The notes: generated from the letters alone by a model not told the origin. A stretch of DNA of 64,000 nt from Caballeronia temeraria (GCF_001544795.2 NZ_FCOI02000004.1:372001-436000), one strand, 5' to 3'; counted from the first letter of the stretch, positions 43,563 through 53,731 are shown. Program-made: numbers and translations.

Positions 43563-44321
43563 ATGACAAGAAACGCGATTTCCATCGTGGTTTGCGCCAT
43601 CGCTCTCGCTGCGTGTTCAACCGGTGGCCCCGGCAGCGCGCCGCCGCCCGGCACCGTCACCACGACCCTGCCTTCGGGCGGCGTCTACAAAGGCACGCTC
43701 AACGGCAGCTCGGCCGAAGCCACGCTTCTCATGCTCTTCGACGGCACCGCCTATCTGTTCTACGGAGGCACGGGCGGCACGGGACTCGCGGGCGTCGCGG
43801 TCGCGAAGAACGGCGCGCAGTCGAGCGACGGCCGCTTCGCCAGCGATTCCGCGTTCGACTATCGGATCGGCAAGGCGCCTGCATCGGCGGCTGTGTTCAG
43901 CGTGAATTTCGCGCATGCGCCCGCGGTCGACGGAACCGTCGCGAACAAGGACGGCAGCGCCGGTCTCGCGTTCTCCGGCAGCGCCGCACCGATGCTCGAC
44001 ATCGCGCCGACCCGCCCCAACGCGGGCGGCCTTTACAACGGACGCGGCATGGCGCTCGGCGGAACGACGCAGACGCACATCACGCTCGCCGGCGACGGCT
44101 ATCTCGCCGGCACGACGACATCCGGCTGCATCTTCAAGGGCACGGCGGCGCCGCACGAAGGCGCGAACGCCTACGACGTCTCGGTGACCTTCGGCCCCGC
44201 GCCCTGCCCGCTTCCCGACAAAACCGTGACCGGTAACGCGGTGCTCGACGGCGCGCGCTTGCTCGTCGCCCTGCCGAGCCCGGACCGTTCGGATGTCTTT
44301 CTTTTCGATGGCCGGAAATAG
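43563..44321 (+). CDS. Putative lipoprotein of unknown function
   Basis: 252 residues. A signal peptide with lipobox LAAC (Cys18), then a glycine/alanine/threonine-rich beta-repeat protein: two similar halves contain GGVYKGTLNG...ATLLMLFDGTAYLFYG and GGLYNGRGMALGG...HITLAGDGYLAGT. The pattern suggests a surface-exposed beta barrel or sandwich on the outer membrane. No named family recognised. Confidence 0.7.
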   Translation: MTRNAISIVVCAIALAACSTGGPGSAPPPGTVTTTLPSGGVYKGTLNGSSAEATLLMLFDGTAYLFYGGTGGTGLAGVAVAKNGAQSSDGRFASDSAFDYRIGKAPASAAVFSVNFAHAPAVDGTVANKDGSAGLAFSGSAAPMLDIAPTRPNAGGLYNGRGMALGGTTQTHITLAGDGYLAGTTTSGCIFKGTAAPHEGANAYDVSVTFGPAPCPLPDKTVTGNAVLDGARLLVALPSPDRSDVFLFDGRK

Positions 44322-44571
44322 ATGCCGCATGCGGCCGCGCGGCGCTGCGAAAATTAGTCATCCATTGCTTACATAAGCGTTTTCTATCCTAAGATTCTTT
44401 CACTGCAGGCAGCGTCGTGGCGTTGGCGTCGGTTGCTTTCCTGGCTGTGCGCTTCGGCGAAAGTAGTCGTGTGTTGTTCAGTGCAATTTCCGAGAGCAGT
44501 CTTGTTTGCATGGGTTCGGACGACGGCGACCGCACGCCCGATCCGGCCGACAACAACAGGAGACAACCTAG

Positions 44572-45840
44572 ATGAACGCAACGCTCAAGCTTTTGCCGTT
44601 GGCAGCCAGTGCGATGTTCGCCTGCCTGCCGTATGCGAACGCCGCGCAGGACAATGTCAGCACGCTTTCGAATTTCCGTCAGACCGGCAACGCCACGCCG
44701 CCGGAGACCATCCCGCAAACCGGCCAGACCGCCGACGCGCTGCGCAAGAATCTCAGCGAGATCAAGCTGCCGCCGGGCTTCAAGATCGAGTTGTATGCGG
44801 TGGTGCCCGAAGCGCGCGCCATGACGATCGAGCCGTCGACGGGCGTCGTGTTCGTCGGCACCCGCAAGAATCGCGTGTGGCAGGTGACGGACCGGACCAA
44901 GCAGCGCGTCGCGAGCGATGTGGTGCAGTTCGCGTCATCGGTGCCGTTCAAGGTGCCCAACGGCGTGTGCTTCTCGCCGGACGGCGTGCTCTACGTGGTC
45001 GAGCAGAATCGCGTGCTCGGCTTTCCGGCGGCGCAGTTTTTCGGCGAAGGCGGCCCGGACGTCGCGGCGGCGGTCGTCGTGCCGCAGGGCAAGCTGATTC
45101 CGACGCAGTTCGAAAGCTTCAATCACGGCGCGCGCTACTGCCGCATCGGGCCGGACAAAAAGTTGTACATCGCGCTCGGCCAGCCGTGGAACGTGCCGCC
45201 GAAGGACAAACTCGCCGAGCTCGACAAAAACGGGCTCGCCGGCATTATCCGGCTGGATCAGGACGGCAAGAATCGCGAAGTCTATGCGCATGGCGTGCGC
45301 AACTCGGTCGGTCTGGATTTCAATCCGAAAGACAAGACGCTCTGGTTCACGGATAACCAGGTCGACGGCATGGGCGACGACATTCCGCCCGGCGAGCTGA
45401 ATCACGCGACGAAGGGCGGCGAGAACTTCGGCTTCCCGTGGTACGGCGGCGGCAAGGTGCGCACGGTCGAGTACAAGGACCAGAATCCGCCTGCGGGCGT
45501 CGTGTTCCCGCAGGTCGAGTTCGCCGCGCACGCCGCCGATCTCGGCATTTCGTTCTATAACGGCAAGATGTTCCCGCAGAAATATCAGGGCGGGATTTTC
45601 GATGCGGAGCACGGCTCGTGGAACCGCACGAAGCCGATCGGCGCGCGGATCATGTTCACGCCGATCAAGGACGACGGCACGGCGGGCGAGACGGAAGTGT
45701 TCGCGGAAGGCTGGCTCACGGGCAGCGGCGAGTATATGGGCCGTCCCGTCGACGTGCAGATGCTGCAGGACGGCTCGCTGCTTGTCTCCGACGACTACGC
45801 GGGCGCGATCTACCGCATCTCGTATACGGGGGCCAAGTGA
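44572..45840 (+). CDS. Sorbosone-dehydrogenase-type PQQ-dependent sugar dehydrogenase
   Basis: 422 residues. The signal peptide ([18 protein letters not shown]) exports it to the periplasm. The GDH-B/sorbosone-type six-bladed propeller is visible: [19 protein letters not shown] at the first blade; [34 protein letters not shown], carrying the catalytic/PQQ region; and [17 protein letters not shown] at the end. It oxidises a sugar or alcohol in the periplasm. A c-type cytochrome starts inside its stop codon and is the likely electron acceptor. AGGAG precedes its ATG. Confidence 0.88.
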   Translation: MNATLKLLPLAASAMFACLPYANAAQDNVSTLSNFRQTGNATPPETIPQTGQTADALRKNLSEIKLPPGFKIELYAVVPEARAMTIEPSTGVVFVGTRKNRVWQVTDRTKQRVASDVVQFASSVPFKVPNGVCFSPDGVLYVVEQNRVLGFPAAQFFGEGGPDVAAAVVVPQGKLIPTQFESFNHGARYCRIGPDKKLYIALGQPWNVPPKDKLAELDKNGLAGIIRLDQDGKNREVYAHGVRNSVGLDFNPKDKTLWFTDNQVDGMGDDIPPGELNHATKGGENFGFPWYGGGKVRTVEYKDQNPPAGVVFPQVEFAAHAADLGISFYNGKMFPQKYQGGIFDAEHGSWNRTKPIGARIMFTPIKDDGTAGETEVFAEGWLTGSGEYMGRPVDVQMLQDGSLLVSDDYAGAIYRISYTGAK

Positions 45841-46154
45841 AGCGCGCGCTGACGGCGATGATGCTGGCCGGCGTGCTGTCGGCGGCGCCGCACGCGTCGT
45901 TCGCCGCCGGCGACATCAAGGCGGGGCGCGCGAAGGCGACGGCGTGCGCGGCGTGTCATGGCATCGACGGTATGTCGAAGTTGCCGGAAGCCCCGAATCT
46001 CGCGGGTCAGACGGAGGAATATCTCGTGAAGGCGCTCAACGATTTCCGCACGGGCGAGCGCAAGAACGAAATGATGTCGATGATGGCGAAAACCTTGTCC
46101 GACGCGGATGTCGCCAATCTGGCGGCCTATTACCACAGCCTGGGCAAACAGTGA
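45837..46154 (+). CDS. Class I cytochrome c
   Basis: 105 residues from GTG 45837, overlapping the dehydrogenase stop (GTGA). A signal peptide ends in PHASFA. The heme site CAACH is near residue 37, and the distal Met ligand lies in the [21 protein letters not shown] region. This is a small periplasmic electron carrier that passes electrons from the PQQ dehydrogenase to the respiratory chain. The GTG start is inferred from translational coupling; an internal ATG at residue 8 would truncate the signal. Confidence 0.88.
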   Translation: MKRALTAMMLAGVLSAAPHASFAAGDIKAGRAKATACAACHGIDGMSKLPEAPNLAGQTEEYLVKALNDFRTGERKNEMMSMMAKTLSDADVANLAAYYHSLGKQ

Positions 46155-46220
46155 CATCGGCCGATGTGTTGCAAATTTGCTGCGGTCGATTCCCGATTGC
46201 GATTTTTTTTGTTTTAGGTG

Positions 46221-46248
46221 TTGACGTGGAGGCTTAAGGGTTTATACT
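46221..46248 (+). promoter_or_regulatory. Strong sigma-70-type promoter of a short RNA
   Basis: TTGACG (46221-46226), 16-bp spacer, TATACT (46243-46248). Both hexamers differ from consensus by one base. It reads rightward into the short terminator-ended segment below and towards no protein gene. Confidence 0.7.
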
Positions 46249-46254
46249 TACACC

Positions 46255-46317
46255 TGTCTCCTCCATGTCTCAACCGATGTGGATTCAAGCCCGCTCAACT
46301 GAAGCGGGCTTTTTTTT
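46255..46317 (+). ncRNA. Candidate small RNA with anti-Shine-Dalgarno motif
   Basis: Transcription from the promoter above would start near 46255 and stop at the hairpin AGCCCGCT (46288-46295) / AGCGGGCT (46303-46310) with its 7-T tail. The resulting RNA is about 60 nt with an unstructured 5' half that contains CUCCUCC, complementary to ribosome-binding sites. Short sRNAs of this design are known in Burkholderia; ncS27 of B. cenocepacia is one I recall. Orthology could not be tested here. Confidence 0.65.
46288..46317 (+). terminator. Intrinsic terminator of the sRNA
   Basis: A perfect 8-bp stem AGCCCGCT / AGCGGGCT, 7-base loop CAACTGA, followed by seven T's. It also protects against read-through into the convergent hipA gene. 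Confidence 0.9.
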
Positions 46318-46340
46318 CGCCCGTCGAAACGATTCCGCGG

Positions 46341-47684
46341 TCAGTTTTCCTTGCCGGGATTCGCGAGCAATTCCGAGCGTCCGATCACCTGTTTCGCCGT
46401 GTCGGCCTTGTCCGCATCCGAGAAACCGGCCGCCTCGATGACCGGCGTGAGCGCCCTGAGCGCGACCTGTGGTTTTGCGCTGCGCAACGACGCCATGCCT
46501 TCGTTCCACGCGTGCAGCATCTGCCTGGCGATCCAGTGCCATCGCGTTTCGTTCTTCGCCGCTTCGACGACGTCTTTCCCGGTCGACACGGCTGCATCGC
46601 ACAATGCTTCGACCATCTCCCGATATCGCTTCGGCGCAATGCCGAGCCGCGTGTTGAAGAAGCGTTCGAGCGTCCGTCCGGGCGCCCACGTCTTGCGGCC
46701 GTCGACGCTCAACCCCGGCGGATTGTTCGCAAAGCGCGGGTAGGCCTCGGTGGTGACGATGTCGTAGGCGGGCGTGTAGAGCACATCGTCGATGTTCGAG
46801 TACAGCAGCGCGATGTTCTTGGCGTGACAATCCGCGTTACGCACGACGTAATTCGCGATGAGCAGCCAGCCGAGCTGCTCGGCCTCGCGCCGCCAGTTCG
46901 CGGCGGCGATATACGGTTTCGTTGCGTTGAGCACCTGTTCCGTCGACGGGCGGTACTTTTCATGCGGAGGCAGACCGAGCAGGCTGCAGGCATCTTCGAC
47001 GCCGTATGCCGGTTTGCCCTCCTCGTCGACGTCGAACCGGTCGACGACGAGCACGCGGCCATCGTCGGACATCGTGGTTTTCGCGACGCGCGCAACGCCG
47101 AGTCTGGCGAGCACTTGCATCGAATAATGTTCGTTGAATCCGAGGTAAGGCGTTTGCTCGTCGGAGCCCTTGATGATGTGCCGGCTCGTGCGCAGCGTCT
47201 GCTTTCCAACCGGCGCCTGAGCCGACGGGCGTTCCGGCGCGAGAAACTTGGGCACCGCGCCGGAAATCGCGGCCCGCGCGTAGTACCGCACGAGTTCGGC
47301 GAAGTGTTCGGTCGTGATGTCTTCGTGCAGCAGGCTCTTCAGGTCGAGCGGCTCGAGTTCGCCGCCCTGCTCGCCGCCTTCGGGCGCGACGGTCACCCGG
47401 CCGATGCCCGAACCACCGATGACGGCCAGCAGCGAAAGGTCCGTGCCGTCGAGATAGGGGCCAAACTCCTCGCGGATCACCTGAAGGAGAAAACCCTCGG
47501 GCAGGTTCTGGCGAAAAAAGGGATGCAGGTCGCGGGGCCAGACCCAGGCTTCTTCGCGAACGGGCATGGCGAGGCTGACGAAGTCTTCGGTTGTGGCGTC
47601 GGCGTTGTAACGCAGCGCGTAATCGTCTGCCTGACGGTAGAGATGCCCGACGAGTTTGCCCTTGACGTACACGTGAAGGCGCAT
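46341..47684 (-). CDS. hipA: HipA-family serine/threonine kinase toxin
   Basis: 447 residues, close to E. coli HipA length. An N-terminal HipA_N subdomain (RLHVYVKGKLVGHLYRQADDYALRY, then FFRQNLPEGFLL) is followed by the kinase core. The catalytic loop is YVVRNADCHAKNIALLY (Asp285), the metal motif YDIVTT, and the ATP-side segment GGSGIGRVTV. HipA kinases phosphorylate aminoacyl-tRNA synthetases (GltX in E. coli) and induce dormancy. It is encoded one base after the HipB-like gene, with palindromic operators upstream. Confidence 0.88.
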   Translation of the reverse strand: MRLHVYVKGKLVGHLYRQADDYALRYNADATTEDFVSLAMPVREEAWVWPRDLHPFFRQNLPEGFLLQVIREEFGPYLDGTDLSLLAVIGGSGIGRVTVAPEGGEQGGELEPLDLKSLLHEDITTEHFAELVRYYARAAISGAVPKFLAPERPSAQAPVGKQTLRTSRHIIKGSDEQTPYLGFNEHYSMQVLARLGVARVAKTTMSDDGRVLVVDRFDVDEEGKPAYGVEDACSLLGLPPHEKYRPSTEQVLNATKPYIAAANWRREAEQLGWLLIANYVVRNADCHAKNIALLYSNIDDVLYTPAYDIVTTEAYPRFANNPPGLSVDGRKTWAPGRTLERFFNTRLGIAPKRYREMVEALCDAAVSTGKDVVEAAKNETRWHWIARQMLHAWNEGMASLRSAKPQVALRALTPVIEAAGFSDADKADTAKQVIGRSELLANPGKEN

Positions 47685-47685
47685 G

Positions 47686-47949
47686 CTATCGGCCTCCTGC
47701 GTTGCGTTGTTCGGTCAGGACGTCGTCGAGGGTGCGCGCGTGGCCGCGCTTGACGGCCCGCAGATCGTAGCCGGCTGCTTCGAGAAGCCGAACGAGCGCG
47801 GACACGCTCATGTCGCCGCGCGCGAGCGTTTCCATGCGCGCGAGCGTCGTACGCGCGACACCCGCGCGTTCCGCGAGTTCTTTCTGTGAAAGCCCCGCCG
47901 CGCGGCGGGCATCTTTCAGCATCTCTCCGATATCGGCCAATGTCGTCAT
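47686..47949 (-). CDS. hipB: HipB-type XRE-family antitoxin
   Basis: 87 residues. The HTH_3 domain is MLKDARRAAGLSQKELAERAGVARTTLARMETLARGD. The C-terminus (DDVLTEQRNAGG) is flexible, like the degradable HipB tail. It should bind the inverted repeats at 47991-48084 to repress the operon and hold HipA inactive. Directly upstream of hipA with one base between. Confidence 0.9.
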   Translation of the reverse strand: MTTLADIGEMLKDARRAAGLSQKELAERAGVARTTLARMETLARGDMSVSALVRLLEAAGYDLRAVKRGHARTLDDVLTEQRNAGGR

Positions 47950-47990
47950 GTGTAGCCCCGGGGCGTCTGAAATCGCCCAAACCGGTTTAA

Positions 47991-48084
47991 TTGTAGCCCG
48001 GCTGCTACAACTTGGCTATTCGGAAACGTATCCTTCAGGATACAAAAATGGTCGAGATCGTTGATTTGGTAGCCAGCAGGCTAC
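47991..48084. promoter_or_regulatory. Three palindromic operators upstream of hipBA
   Basis: TTGTAGC-N6-GCTACAA (47991-48010), GTATCC-TTCA-GGATAC (48028-48043) and GTAGCC-AGCA-GGCTAC (48069-48084). The middle one uses the TATCC/GGATA half-sites of E. coli HipB operators but with 4 instead of 8 bases between. Centres are 35 and 41 bp apart, compatible with several HipB dimers bending the DNA. Confidence 0.7.
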
Positions 48085-48113
48085 AAACAGACGGCAAAGG
48101 GGAACACGAAAGG

Positions 48114-48240
48114 CAAGACGACTGCGCCTCCCCGTTAAGGCGCAGCCGTCTTGCTTGCTCCAGCGTCTGCGGTGGTCTCCTGACGCGCCCCTCGCGCAAG
48201 GCTTGGGGTTACCTTCCCAGGCTCTCAGGCCTCGATGCTT
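48114..48240 (-). promoter_or_regulatory. Cobalamin-riboswitch-like fragment followed by a long hairpin
   Basis: On the minus strand, CCTGGGAAGG (about 48211-48220) is followed 40 bases later by GTCAGGAGACC, the 'B12 box' end of AdoCbl riboswitches. A long stem then follows, with arms GCAAGACGGCTGCGCCT and AGGCGCAGTCGTCTTGC and one mismatch, resembling an expression platform. The 5' half of the aptamer is not convincingly present. The next gene on this strand is hipB, not a B12 gene, so it may be a displaced remnant. Confidence 0.4.
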
Positions 48241-48361
48241 TATGTTGTCCACAGAAATCGTGCACAAGCCTGTGGATATCGTTTCGTTTTCTTCCGCAAT
48301 GCATTGATTCGAAAACACTTACACCCGACGCCCAGCAATACGCCCCGTTCGCGCGCCGGAA

Positions 48362-48544
48362 TCAGTCCGCATTCGGCGTGCAGGCGGCGAGCACCGCGTC
48401 GATGCGATTCATCTCGATACTGAAAATCGACTGCGGCGCGGTGGCGTTCAACTCGTCCGCGGCGGAGCGCGGCAGCGCCATCGCAATGGTGGCGGTCGCG
48501 AGCAGCGCAACGACCACCGACAGGAACCAGGAAAGAACGACCAT
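48362..48544 (-). CDS. Small single-pass membrane protein
   Basis: 60 residues from ATG 48544: a hydrophobic N-terminal helix (VVLSWFLSVVVALLATATIAMA), then a polar tail (IFSIEMNRIDAVLAACTPNAD). Could be an exported peptide or a membrane-anchored one. The frame is open further upstream, but that part is arginine-rich and out of context. A GACGAGG site precedes this ATG. Confidence 0.45.
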   Translation of the reverse strand: MVVLSWFLSVVVALLATATIAMALPRSAADELNATAPQSIFSIEMNRIDAVLAACTPNAD

Positions 48545-48671
48545 CGCCAACCTCGTCAAGAAAAGTCTCTCTGAATCGGCGCGCGTGAACGTCAGCGCGT
48601 GATGTGAAGAGTACGGCTGCGCGGCGCTTCGCACAGCCCTACGGACGGGGGGACGTGAAGGAGGGTAACGT

Positions 48672-49349
48672 CTACGGACGCAACTTCGGCGCGGGAACGG
48701 TCGATACACCCTGCGCGAGCGCGGCGGCTTCCTGCGCCTGCATCGCACGGACGAAGCCCTCGCGCTCCCGCAGACGCAGCCAATAGTCCGCGATCGACGG
48801 CGCGAAGCCTTCGCTCTGACCCAGCAGTTCCGCGAGCATCAGCGCATAGCCGACGGAAATGTCCGCCGCCGTGAAGCGCCCCGCGCACAAATACGGCTGC
48901 GCATCGAGAAGCGGCGCGAGCGTGCGCAGGCGCGCGTGGAACCAGCGCGCGTAATCCTCGACGATTTGGGGCTGCAAACGCTCCGGCGGCTCCAGATGCG
49001 CATAGCGCAGCACGAGCGTCTGCGGAAACGTCAGCGTCGCTTCGCCGAAATGGAGGAAATTGAGATAGCGGGCGAAATCGGCCTCGTGCGGCGCGACATC
49101 GAGCGCGCCGGGCGAATAGCGCGCCGCCAGATACTGGCAGATCGCCGACGACTCGGTCATGAAGACCGCATCGTCGGAATCGTCGGTCAGCGCCGGAATC
49201 GTGCCGAGCGGATTCACGTCCTTGAAACCGCGCGCGAACACGCGCGGCGGAAACGGCATCATCTTCAGGTCATACGGCACGCCGATCTCTTCCAGCGCCC
49301 ACAGCGGCCGGAACGAGCGCGCGCTCACGCAGTGATGCAGCGTAATCAC
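48672..49349 (-). CDS. Glutathione S-transferase family protein
   Basis: 225 residues. The N-terminal thioredoxin-fold domain includes SARSFRPLWALEEIGVPYDL (catalytic Ser/Cys region) and NPLGTIPALTDDSDDAVFMTESSAICQYLA, with the cis-Pro and glutathione-binding ESSAI. The C-terminal helical domain ends AADISVGYALMLAEL...YWLRLREREGF. It conjugates or isomerises small molecules with glutathione in the cytosol. It lies 18 bp after an enoyl-CoA hydratase gene on the same strand, probably one operon. Confidence 0.88.
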   Translation of the reverse strand: MITLHHCVSARSFRPLWALEEIGVPYDLKMMPFPPRVFARGFKDVNPLGTIPALTDDSDDAVFMTESSAICQYLAARYSPGALDVAPHEADFARYLNFLHFGEATLTFPQTLVLRYAHLEPPERLQPQIVEDYARWFHARLRTLAPLLDAQPYLCAGRFTAADISVGYALMLAELLGQSEGFAPSIADYWLRLREREGFVRAMQAQEAAALAQGVSTVPAPKLRP

Positions 49350-49367
49350 GTCGATGCCTCCGTCGCC

Positions 49368-50165
49368 TCAACCGAGCCAGGACGGCTTGCGTTTCTCCAG
49401 GAAACTGCGCACGCCTTCGCGCCCTTCGTCCGACGCGCGAATGCGCGCGATGCGCTCCGCGGTCTCCCCGATCAACGATTCGTCGATGTCCTTGCCCGCG
49501 AAATCCGCGACCAGCGACTTGCATTCGCGCACGGCGTTCGGACTGTTCGCGACGATGCTCGCGGCGATCGCCTCGACGCGCGCATCGAGCTGATCGGCGG
49601 CGACGGCCTCGTGCACGAAACCGAGACGCAGCGCTTCGGCGGCATCGAAGCGCTCCGCCGTCACGAAATAGCGATGCGCCGCGCGCGCGCCCATCGCGCG
49701 GATCACGTACGGCGCGATTGTTGCGGGCATCAGGCCGAGCTTCGCTTCGGAGAGACAAAAGTGCGCGGAATCCGCCGCAACCGCGATGTCGCACACCGCG
49801 ACGAGCCCCATGCCGCCCGCGTACGCATCGCCCTGCACGCGCGCGATGACCGGCTTCGAGCAGGCGTAGATCGTGTTGAGCATGGTGGCCAGGGCGAGCG
49901 CATCGGCGCGATTTTCCGCTTCCGAATAGCCCGCCATGCGCTTCATCCAGTTGAGGTCCGCGCCCGCGCAGAAGGCCGGGCCGCTTGCGGCGAGAATGAT
50001 GGCGCGCACGGTGGTGTCGTCGTCGAGCGCGCGGAAGGCGGCGGTCAGCTCGACGATGGTCGCGTCGTCGAAAGCATTGCGCACATCCGGGCGATCGAGC
50101 GTCACGCGCGCCACGTGTCCTTCGATGCCGAGCTTCAGCCGTTGCAGATTCGACGCGTCGGTCAT
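49368..50165 (-). CDS. Enoyl-CoA hydratase/isomerase (LiuC-like)
   Basis: 265 residues from ATG 50165. The crotonase fold is clear: oxyanion-hole segments SGPAFCAGADLNWMKRMAGYS and GDAYAGGMGLVAVCDIAVAA, then FCLSEAKLGLMPATIAPYV. The GADLNWMKRM sequence is characteristic of methylglutaconyl-/carboxygeranoyl-CoA hydratases (LiuC/AtuE type). The other liu genes (liuA, liuB, liuD) are absent, and the HMG-CoA lyase gene is 35 kb away, so the pathway assignment is tentative. Confidence 0.85.
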   Translation of the reverse strand: MTDASNLQRLKLGIEGHVARVTLDRPDVRNAFDDATIVELTAAFRALDDDTTVRAIILAASGPAFCAGADLNWMKRMAGYSEAENRADALALATMLNTIYACSKPVIARVQGDAYAGGMGLVAVCDIAVAADSAHFCLSEAKLGLMPATIAPYVIRAMGARAAHRYFVTAERFDAAEALRLGFVHEAVAADQLDARVEAIAASIVANSPNAVRECKSLVADFAGKDIDESLIGETAERIARIRASDEGREGVRSFLEKRKPSWLG

Positions 50166-50360
50166 GGTGTCGTCTCCCTGGTACTCGAATTGAGCAGCGC
50201 TCAATTTATATTGTCTAGCAATCTGTGCTTCGCTGGTTAGTGTCGTCGAAAAAGGTACAGACGGTCAACTCAATCATTTGAGCAACACTCACAAATTCGC
50301 CATACGACAATCATCCGACGGGAGCTATGTCCGACATGTCGTTAAGCAGACATGCGGCAA

Positions 50361-51249
<889 letters not shown>

Positions 51250-51257
51250 CTGCGCCG

Positions 51258-51938
51258 ATGCCGCTCGATAGCCCCGACCTCCAGGCCATCACGCTGACGC
51301 TCGAACTGGCGTCGCTGACGACAGCGCTGCTGCTCGTCGTCGGCACGCCGATCGCGTGGTGGCTCGCGCACACGCATTCGAAGCTGAAGGGCATCGTCGG
51401 CGCGGTGGTGGCGTTGCCGCTCGTGCTGCCGCCGACGGTCATCGGCTTCTATCTGCTCGTGCTGATGGGGCCGAACGGTTATGTCGGCAAATTCACGCAG
51501 GCGCTCGGCATCGGCTTGCTGCCGTTCACGTTCGCGGGGCTCGTCGTCGGCTCGTTGATCTATTCGCTGCCGTTCGTCGTGCAGCCGCTGCAGAACGCCT
51601 TCGAAGCCATCGGCCGACGTCCGCTCGAAGCCGCCGCGACGCTGCGCGCCGGTCCGTGGGACACGTTCTTCACGGTGGCGCTGCCGCTCGCGCGGCCGGG
51701 CATCATCACCGCGACGATTCTCGGCTTCGCGCATACCGTCGGCGAATTCGGCGTCGTGCTGATGATCGGCGGCAATATTCCGGGGCGCACGCGCGTCGTG
51801 TCCGTGCAGATCTTCGATCACGTCGAGGCGCTCGAATACGCGCAGGCGCACTGGCTCGCGGGCGGCATGGTGATATTCTCGTTCATCGTTCTTCTGCTGC
51901 TCTATTCCGGCCGACGCTCCGTCACGGCTCATGTCTGA
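51258..51938 (+). CDS. modB: Molybdate ABC transporter permease
   Basis: 226 residues, five helices. The permease EAA loop is [53 protein letters not shown] is typical of ModB. Homodimer in the inner membrane. Eight bases separate it from modA, and it overlaps modC by 8 bp. Confidence 0.93.
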   Translation: MPLDSPDLQAITLTLELASLTTALLLVVGTPIAWWLAHTHSKLKGIVGAVVALPLVLPPTVIGFYLLVLMGPNGYVGKFTQALGIGLLPFTFAGLVVGSLIYSLPFVVQPLQNAFEAIGRRPLEAAATLRAGPWDTFFTVALPLARPGIITATILGFAHTVGEFGVVLMIGGNIPGRTRVVSVQIFDHVEALEYAQAHWLAGGMVIFSFIVLLLLYSGRRSVTAHV

Positions 51939-53076
51939 ACTCATTTCAAACCGTCTGACGCTCGGCCGCGCGCACAGCCGAACCGGGCAAGCCATCGAGG
52001 CGCGCTTTCTCGTCGAGCACCAAGGCTTCACGTTCGATATCGATCTCGCGCTGCCAGGACGCGGCGTCACCGCGATCTTCGGCCACTCCGGTTCAGGCAA
52101 AACCACGCTTCTGCGCTGTCTCGCCGGACTCGCGCGGCCGCGCGCCGGACGGCTCGTCGTCAATGGCGAAATCTGGCTCGATACCGAACGCAACATTTTT
52201 TTGCCGACACACAAGCGCCCGCTCGGCTACGTCTTTCAGGAAGCGAGCCTCTTTGCACATCTGAGCGTGAAGAAGAATCTGCGCTTCGGGCTGGAGCGCG
52301 TGAAGGCGGCGGAGCGGCGCGTGGACCTGTCGCAGGCGGCGGAACTGCTCGGCATCGGGCATCTGCTGGACCGCATGCCCGCCGGATTGTCGGGCGGCGA
52401 GCGGCAACGCGTGGGCATCGCGCGGGCGCTTCTGACGAGTCCGCGCCTGCTCCTGCTCGATGAACCGCTCGCATCGCTCGATCAGAAACGCAAGCTCGAA
52501 ATCCTGCCGTATCTCGAACGTCTGCACGACGAGCTCGATATCCCCGTGCTCTACGTGAGCCACGCGCCGGAAGAAGTCGCGCGCCTCGCGGATCATCTCG
52601 TGCTGCTCGAAGGCGGCCGCGCGCTCGCGAGCGGCCCGATCGCCGATACGCTCGCGCGGCTCGATCTGCCGCTCGCGATCGCCGACGATGCATCGGTCGT
52701 GTTCGAAGGTACCGTCGACGGATACGACAGCGACTACGGCCTGCTCACGCTGGCGTTGCCCGGCTCCGGCGCGAAGCTCGCCGTCGTGCATGCGCCGATG
52801 GCCGAAGGCAAAACGATGCGCGTCGCCGTGAAAGCGCGCGACGTGAGTCTCATCACCGGCACGCACGAACACGAGCGCAGCAGCGTGCTCAACGTGCTGC
52901 CCGCGACGGTCGTCGGCATGGCGAAGGACGCGAATCCGTCGCAGGCCGTGGTGCGGCTCGATGTCGGCGGCTCGCCGCTGCTCGCGCGCGTCACGCGTTA
53001 CTCGCTGGACCGGTTGAGCATCGTCGAAGGCATGCAACTGTGGGCGCAGGTGAAGGCGGTCTCGCTACTCGCCTGA
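51931..53076 (+). CDS. modC: Molybdate ABC transporter ATP-binding protein
   Basis: 381 residues. Walker [10 protein letters not shown], signature [16 protein letters not shown], Walker [13 protein letters not shown], and the switch His in [15 protein letters not shown]. The C-terminal TOBE/Mop domain ([35 protein letters not shown]) binds molybdate and allows regulation by the substrate. It energises ModB. The 3' end overlaps the convergent Nudix gene by 12 bp. Confidence 0.93.
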   Translation: MSELISNRLTLGRAHSRTGQAIEARFLVEHQGFTFDIDLALPGRGVTAIFGHSGSGKTTLLRCLAGLARPRAGRLVVNGEIWLDTERNIFLPTHKRPLGYVFQEASLFAHLSVKKNLRFGLERVKAAERRVDLSQAAELLGIGHLLDRMPAGLSGGERQRVGIARALLTSPRLLLLDEPLASLDQKRKLEILPYLERLHDELDIPVLYVSHAPEEVARLADHLVLLEGGRALASGPIADTLARLDLPLAIADDASVVFEGTVDGYDSDYGLLTLALPGSGAKLAVVHAPMAEGKTMRVAVKARDVSLITGTHEHERSSVLNVLPATVVGMAKDANPSQAVVRLDVGGSPLLARVTRYSLDRLSIVEGMQLWAQVKAVSLLA

Positions 53077-53652
53077 GCGTGCGTTCAGCGCGGCGTATTG
53101 CAGCAGCATGATGGTCTTGCCATCCATGATTTCGCCGCGCTCGATCATCTGCATGGCCGTCTGCAACGGCACTTCGATCGTCTCGATTTCCTCGCCCTCT
53201 TCCTCGACGCCGCCGCCGTCCGACACGCGCATCGAGCCGTCGTAATCGCCGATATAGAAATAGAGCTTCTCCGTCACCGATCCCGGGCTCATGAACGCCT
53301 CGAAGATCTTCTCGACGTGATGCACGCGATAACCCGTTTCCTCCTCGACCTCCGCGCGGATGCGCTCTTCCGGCGTTGCGTCGTCGAGCAGGCCGCCGGG
53401 CGTCTCGATCAGCATGCCGTCATGTCCGTTGACGAAAGCGGGCATGCGGAACTGGCGTGTAAGCAGTACGTTGCCCGTCTTGCGATCGCGCAGCAGGATG
53501 GTCGCGCCGTTGCCGCGATCGTACGTTTCGCGGCTTTGACGCTGCCAGGCGCCGTCGCGGCGCTGGAAATCGAAGGTCACTTTTCTGAGGACGTACCAGT
53601 CGTCGGACAGCACTTCGGTCTTGAGAATGCGCACGCGCTCTTTCGTTTCCAT
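53065..53652 (-). CDS. NudK-type Nudix hydrolase (GDP-mannose/ADP-ribose pyrophosphatase)
   Basis: 195 residues from ATG 53652. The Nudix region reads [23 protein letters not shown]: the Glu of the second half is intact, but the first Glu of the canonical box and the Arg are replaced, as in NudK-like members. [21 protein letters not shown] and [18 protein letters not shown] match E. coli NudK closely. It hydrolyses a nucleoside-diphosphate sugar or ADP-ribose. It is divergent from the DeoR regulator. Confidence 0.85.
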   Translation of the reverse strand: METKERVRILKTEVLSDDWYVLRKVTFDFQRRDGAWQRQSRETYDRGNGATILLRDRKTGNVLLTRQFRMPAFVNGHDGMLIETPGGLLDDATPEERIRAEVEEETGYRVHHVEKIFEAFMSPGSVTEKLYFYIGDYDGSMRVSDGGGVEEEGEEIETIEVPLQTAMQMIERGEIMDGKTIMLLQYAALNARSGE

Positions 53653-53690
53653 CGGTTCACCTGTTCGACAAGTCGTTGAACTCATGGTAG

Positions 53691-53726
53691 CGTGCAGTTT
53701 CGTGCAATATCAAGAAAATTCGTGCA
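53691..53726. promoter_or_regulatory. Three CGTGCA repeats upstream of the DeoR gene
   Basis: CGTGCA at 53691, 53701 and 53721, i.e. steps of 10 and 20 bp, all on one helical face, just before the regulator start at 53732. The last two copies extend to TTCGTGCAA or TTCGTGCAAA. A likely autoregulatory operator of the DeoR-family protein, also covering the divergent Nudix promoter. Confidence 0.55.
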
Positions 53727-53731
53727 AAACA

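Noticed and set aside
48211..48240. TPP riboswitch, suggested by a CTGAGA on the minus strand
   Set aside because: The other conserved TPP blocks are missing, and the GTCAGGAGACC box points to a cobalamin-type element.
49368..50165. Leucine-degradation (liu) locus together with the HMG-CoA lyase at 13.7 kb
   Set aside because: The two genes are 35 kb apart and no liuA, liuB or liuD is present, so a common operon cannot be supported.
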